Part shown: positions 59,501 to 64,000 of the stretch, piece after piece
How positions within the stretch are numbered: position 1 is the first letter of the stretch
Layout: every line of letters begins with the position of its first letter
Assembly (NCBI RefSeq): GCF_048128805.1
Contig: NC_135999.1
Span: 16,061,190 to 16,125,189, forward strand
DNA from: Centroberyx gerrardi
Lineage: Eukaryota; Chordata; Actinopteri; Beryciformes; Berycidae
Length of the DNA stretch: 64,000 nt
Direction: 5' to 3'
Program-made: the position numbers and the translations under genes
Notes under the pieces: generated by a model
The model's database searches: none
What the model saw: the letters and a program-made list of their open reading frames with translations, nothing else
Told to the model about the DNA's origin: nothing

Positions 59501-62500
59501 TCGCTGCTTGTTACAGTAGTTTACTGTTTCAACACAGAAACACTTGTAGGGGATTAAGGGGGTCGTCTGACTTGAACTGTAATTACTTAATGTTGCCTAG
59601 CGTGTGTGTGTGTGTGTGTGTGTGTACAGTATGTTTGTGTGTGTTTGTGTGCAAATAACTGAGTATGTTTGTGAAATAATTGTACACAAATTTCTCGACT
59701 ATGTAGTGAATTATTTGTACCCAAACAATGTGCAGAGAGATTGATATGCAGAGAAATTATTTGCAATCTCTCTATTTGAAATTATTTGCAATCTCTCTTT
59801 TCTTCGTCTTTACAGACTCTGTGGAATCTATATCGTACCGCATCTCTTCTGGAGACCCTCAGGGTTTGTTCTCAGTCGACCCGCAGTCTGGCCTGATCAC
59901 CAGCAGCCAGCCGCTGGACCACGAGTCCCAGCCCTACGCCCTGCTGGTTCTGCAGTCCTATACCGGCACCTCTCCTGTCTACAGCACCACCCAAGTCAAC
60001 ATCACTATTGCCGATGTGAACGACAACGCCCCCGTCTTCCCCAAAGCCAGCGACACGGTCACAGTGTCCCAGAACACGCCCCCAGGAACAGTGCTGTTCA
60101 TAGCTCACGCACATGACTCTGACAGCGCTGCCAATGGGAGGGTGCAGTATCACCTAACGCCAGGGGAGACTAGTGGAACCGGCACTTTTGTCGTTGACCC
60201 CAACCTTGGAACAGTCACGTTAAATCGGAGTTTACACTCAGATGCCCGGCAGAGGTACAGCCTTGAGATCCTGGCTAAAGATGAAGGGGAGCCTTCCCTT
60301 AGCTCCACCTTGACCCTCACAGTCAACATAGACCGCACCGCCACCGAAGACACCCTGGCGTTCGAGACATTAGTCTACCAGGTGGAGATAGGAGAGGGCT
60401 ACCGGAAAGACACACGGGTCATCCAGGTGAGGGCGCACCGCAGCCGGGGAGCTCACGCATCTAACTCAGGCCTCGCTTACTCCTTGGAGCCAGAAGCGGG
60501 GTTCCCTCCTCCTCCGTTTCGGGTTCACCCGAGGAGCGGGTGGTTGTATCTCTCCCGCAGCCTGGACTATGAGACAGAACCCATGTTTCGTTTTAGGGTG
60601 GTGGCCGCAGCCAGCGACGCTACGCTACCCAACACCACGGCTACAGCCAGCGTGATAGTGCTGGTGCTGGATGCCAATGACAACGCCCCAGAGTTCAGCA
60701 GCAAGGTCTACTACTTCACAGTGTCGGAGGGGCCGTCGCCTCAAGGCCTGGTGGGAACGGTCAAGGCCGCGGATAAGGACTCTGGGAAAAACGCCCAGCT
60801 GTCCTACATCCTGCTCTCGGATGGGAAGCACTTCCGCATCAACGCCAAAACAGGTAAAACATTCACATCGGCTACACCAGAGTGGTAAAGTGTTGTGTTC
60901 TGCTGTGCAGCGTCCAAACCTTTCTGTCTCTTCACCGCACCCATCCAGGTGAGATAATCAACTGGGTGGCACTGGACCGGGAGCAGCGTAGCCAGCACAG
61001 CCTGAAGGTGATGGTGACAGACCAGGGCCACCCGCGCCTCAACGCCACCACCACTGTTCACATCCTGGTCACTGACATCAATGACAACCCTCCACAGTTC
61101 ACCCACCTGCCTGCCACCAAGGAGCTGAATGTTCAGGTACTCGTGTTTTTACACTCTCATTCTCCTACAACAACCTATATGAGCCTGTTAGAGCGCATCC
61201 TTTTCTTCAGTATCAGAGCTTGGTACGGAGGTCTGAAAAAAACAAAATTAAATTAAGAAGACAATTTATTTATATAGCACTTCTGCAAAAACAAGGCTTA
61301 ACAGAGAGCCAGAGACATAAGGCACAAAACGCAAACACTTATACAAAAGGAGGGCAACAACAGAAGATTAAAAACATAAAAAAGAATTACCTATAAGGAA
61401 GTCTTTACAAGTAGTATGTGTTATTTTATCACTGCCATAGGCAACTAGATTGTATTAAAATCTGCCTTAAACGAAATGAAAATGCCATGCCACGTGTCAA
61501 TTTTTTCTGAAAAGAACAATATTTACAGTGCCATCATCCAGCTTGTGAGGAACTGGCTTCTCTTCCCTCTTTTTAGACAGTGTAAGGCATAATGATGAAA
61601 CTTTTCATGGAAAAGTGGCATCTAAAAGGTTAGAGTAATATTTTCATCAGTGGAGGTGATTTTTGTGGGTTCCTGCAGTGTTTAAGATAACTTTTCAGGT
61701 ACATTGGAAGTCTCACCAGTATTGACTTGACAAAGATGCAAGAAAGACATTGGACCCAAATAGCAAAAACACTGCTATAGTGTTTTTAAAAAGTGTGCAA
61801 TGTGTTTGATATGTTGTCATATTGAGGTACAATGTAACTGCATCTTGTACAATGTTCATCATCTTTATTGCAGATGTGGGCCGGCCTACCAACTGGATCC
61901 TTGGTGACAAACGTGTTCGCTAAAGACTTAGATGCAGGAGAAAACGGAACAGTTACCTTCTCTCTGATCACAGGTAAGTTGTGAATGTTATATTTTTGGA
62001 TTGTGTGGAGCAGTAGAGTATGCACATTTACTCTTATGTGCCACTTGTTTTGAGCTTCTGAGTTTGTGCAGCATTAGCACCCTCTATTTCTCTCAATTGA
62101 TCTTGAAGATGATGGCCTTGGACACTTTGAGATTGACAGTCAGAGTGGAGACATCAGAGCAACGTCGCTTTTCTCCCAGAACATCGAAACATACTACACT
62201 CTGAAAGTAGTTGCTAAGGACAACGGACCCACACCTCTGGAGGAAACTGCAGTCATTCATGTGCAGGTACACACCCACTGCATACTGTGATGCCATCTGA
62301 GTGATGAGGTGGAACTGAATATTTGGATCAAATATAGTAATTTTTGTTGTTGATGGTATTCGTTCTTAGTTTCAGTTTTGAGTCTTTTTAATTGTTGAAT
62401 GATATTATATGTATTTAATCTTCAGGTTCATGGAGTTGAAGCTCAGGTCGGCAGCTCAGACCACCAAGTTGTGAGACGCTTTTCGGTGAGAGAAGACGCC

Positions 62501-63723
62501 GAGCCTGCAGCTGTCATCGGCTCTGCCAGCATTTCAGACAGGGGCAGATTCCAGTATTCCATCTCTGAGGGCGACGGGAGTGTCCACTTCGGCATCGACA
62601 GCTCCTCTGGCGACATATATGTTAACCAGCTGCTGGACTACGAGTCTGCCGCGCAGTACTTCCTGGTGGTGCGTGCCGAAGATGCAGGACTCGCTCCCGG
62701 GACGAACCGGTCTGTGTTGGTCAGTGTGATGGTGGAGGATGTGAACGACCACACGCCCTGGTTCCCCGAGAAGCTGGTCACGTTCGGTCTGAGGGAGGAT
62801 GCTGCGGTCGGAGCGCTGGCATTTGCGTTCCACGCCAAGGACGCCGACGGGAGCTTGCCTAACAGCGCCCTCCGCTACTCCTTGACCTCTGACCCTGAAC
62901 CGGGACTGTCCGGGTCGTCGCCACCCTTCCCCTTTCAGATCGACCCCCGCACGGGAAGCCTGACTGTAGCGGCGCCCTTGGACCGCGAGACCACGCCGAG
63001 CTTTGCCTTCACTGTAACCGCCACCGACCGGGCGAAGAGGAAGGTCGACCGTAAACAGACTTCGGTGACAGCTCAGGTCTTCCTGCTGGATGTGAACGAT
63101 AACCGCCCGGTGTTTATATCGTCTGACTCGATTCAGGTGGTAGAGGATGCAGAGGTGGGGAGTCTGCTGCATCATGTTGTGGCTGTGGATGGAGATCTGG
63201 GTGAAAATGGCCTGGTCTCCTTTATCATTGTGGCGGGTAACGAGGAAGGATTCTTCACCCTGGAGGAGAAAACAGGTAAGCTTTTTACATGCTTTTTGCA
63301 TGATCAATGAATTAATGGACTGTTTCTCACTGAATACATTCTGCACACCAAATATGAAAATTTCCAGTTCTCCAGTTCATTGTGTATCACTTCTAAAGGT
63401 TTAAACCCATTTCTGCCAGCAAGATTGGGAAATGATTCCCCCCTCTGGACATTTTTTTTCTAACTCTTTCCCATCTTCTGCAGGACTCCTGTATCTCTCC
63501 GCCCCTCTGGACTACGAGGCCCAACCCTCCCACCGCCTCACCGTCCAGGCGGTGGACTGGGGCCGGCCCAGCCTCTCCTCCACCCACACCCTGACAGTGG
63601 AGGTGGGGGATGTGAACGACCAGCCACCTGTCTTCCAGCAGGACGTCTACAGTGCCAGTGTGGCGGAGAACAGAGATCCTGGAGAGCCAGTGGTCAGAGT
63701 CTCTGCTGCTGATAAGGATTCAG
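51490..63723 (+). CDS. dchs2: Protocadherin Dachsous 2, N-terminal part (runs off the window)
   Basis: Giant cadherin of the Fat/Dachsous planar polarity system. Ten exons: 51490-53244, 56113-56304, 56557-56788, 57943-58179, 59816-60853, 60949-61136, 61874-61973, 62109-62266, 62426-63275, 63484-63723. All are in phase and give 1,663 residues so far. A signal peptide (LLLPTLVLSLLCAPSLGQ) precedes about 15 and a half cadherin repeats, each usually closing with a calcium linker such as DVNDHSP, DENDNPP, DLNDNPP, DVNDNAP or DINDNPP. The expected family total is about 27 repeats plus a membrane helix and cytoplasmic tail, which lie to the right. Linkers after repeats 7, 9 and 12 lack the DxNDN motif, and the one after repeat 4 reads DANDCHP. 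DCHS2 is preferred over DCHS1 because PLRG1 is its neighbour, as in mammals. Confidence 0.92.
53519..53547 (+). repeat. (CA)n microsatellite
   Basis: CA run in dchs2 intron 1. Confidence 0.95.
53690..54070 (-). mobile_element. Retroelement fragment in dchs2 intron 1
   Basis: On the minus strand it ends TTTCCCCGTGGGCATAATAAAG, the same tail type as the SINEs at 10.15 and 45.99 kb. The body has no recognisable tRNA head or polymerase motif, so it is probably a truncated LINE or SINE. Confidence 0.45.
54070..56112. other. Rest of dchs2 intron 1
   Basis: About 2 kb of AT-rich intron. No exon, repeat family or RNA gene is recognised. Confidence 0.6.
58396..58803. mobile_element. Small inverted-repeat element in a dchs2 intron
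   Basis: Left end CCAGTGTTGGGGGTAAGAGT, right end TTCTCCAATGCTGG, which are imperfect inverted repeats (CCAGTGTTGGGG against CCAGCATTGGAG). The inside has TAATCAGATTACTTTTT-like motifs seen in a common fish MITE family. Another piece of this family appears near 82-200. Confidence 0.5.
59602..59625 (+). repeat. (GT)n microsatellite
   Basis: GT run in a dchs2 intron, followed by looser GTTTGTGT units. Confidence 0.95.
61256..61380 (+). mobile_element. Interspersed repeat fragment in a dchs2 intron
   Basis: Contains CAATTTATTTATATAGCACT followed by GAGAGCCAGAGACATAAGGC; the core matches the fragment at 41395. Confidence 0.45.
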
Positions 63724-64000
63724 GTAATAATTTTGAGCTGTGGATATTATCTCTTGGGTTTGATTTTCTCTGTTAGTCATGTGTAAGTCATGTGTCTTTT
63801 TCATATAAAGTTCAGCATGGCTAGCAGACTTGCATTCTGTTACTTATATTGACTTATATTTAAACACATTTCACAAACCAAATTTTCTGAACTAGTGATA
63901 GAACATTCCAAAATTAAAATTAATGTAGCTGTTTGTAAATCTCATAGCAATAGATGGGCAGGGATATTACAGACATTACAGTGCAAAAATATTAAGAAAC

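Noticed and set aside
62534-63346. 270-codon minus-strand open frame
   Set aside because: It is antisense to the large dchs2 exon 62426-63275, whose plus-strand translation has clear cadherin repeats.

Overview
This is a vertebrate nuclear genomic window, almost certainly from a teleost fish. Genes are split into short exons with GT/AG introns, with long AT-rich non-coding stretches, many dinucleotide and tetranucleotide microsatellites, tRNA-derived SINEs of fish type, non-LTR retrotransposon remnants, a hAT element and small inverted-repeat elements. Nothing bacterial is present. Layout from left to right: PDLIM3 (+, all exons but the first; about 4.0-7.9 kb); a decayed coiled-coil fragment (9.4-9.8 kb); the neuropeptide Y receptor NPY2R (-, single coding exon; 12.3-13.4 kb); an intronless coiled-coil ORF of unknown identity (14.2-15.0 kb); a gene-poor stretch (15-23.5 kb); two tandem LRAT genes (-; 24.1-25.9 and 27.1-28.1 kb); a repeat-rich gap (28.3-36.2 kb) with a hammerhead-ribozyme-like motif and a complete hAT element; fibrinogen gamma FGG (+; 36.3-39.4 kb); the spliceosomal WD40 gene PLRG1 (+; 42.3-48.1 kb); a five-exon gene for a 297-residue TIR-domain protein with a beta-trefoil-like C-terminus (-; 48.3-50.2 kb); and the first ten coding exons of a giant cadherin, DCHS2 (+; from 51.5 kb past the right edge). 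From NPY2R to DCHS2 the order and relative orientation match human 4q31-q32 (NPY2R, LRAT, FGG, PLRG1, DCHS2). Differences are that LRAT is doubled, RBM46, FGA and FGB are not seen in their expected slots, a TIR gene sits between PLRG1 and DCHS2, and PDLIM3 (human 4q35) has been brought alongside. The genes do not form one pathway: PDLIM3 is a muscle Z-disc adaptor, NPY2R a Gi-coupled receptor, LRAT makes retinyl esters, FGG is a clotting subunit, PLRG1 is a splicing factor and DCHS2 is a planar-polarity cadherin. The most unusual gene is the TIR/trefoil gene: its exons join cleanly in phase, it converges on PLRG1 with overlapping 3' ends, and I know of no described function for it. All coordinates were read by eye from splice signals and translated frames; no database search was run.
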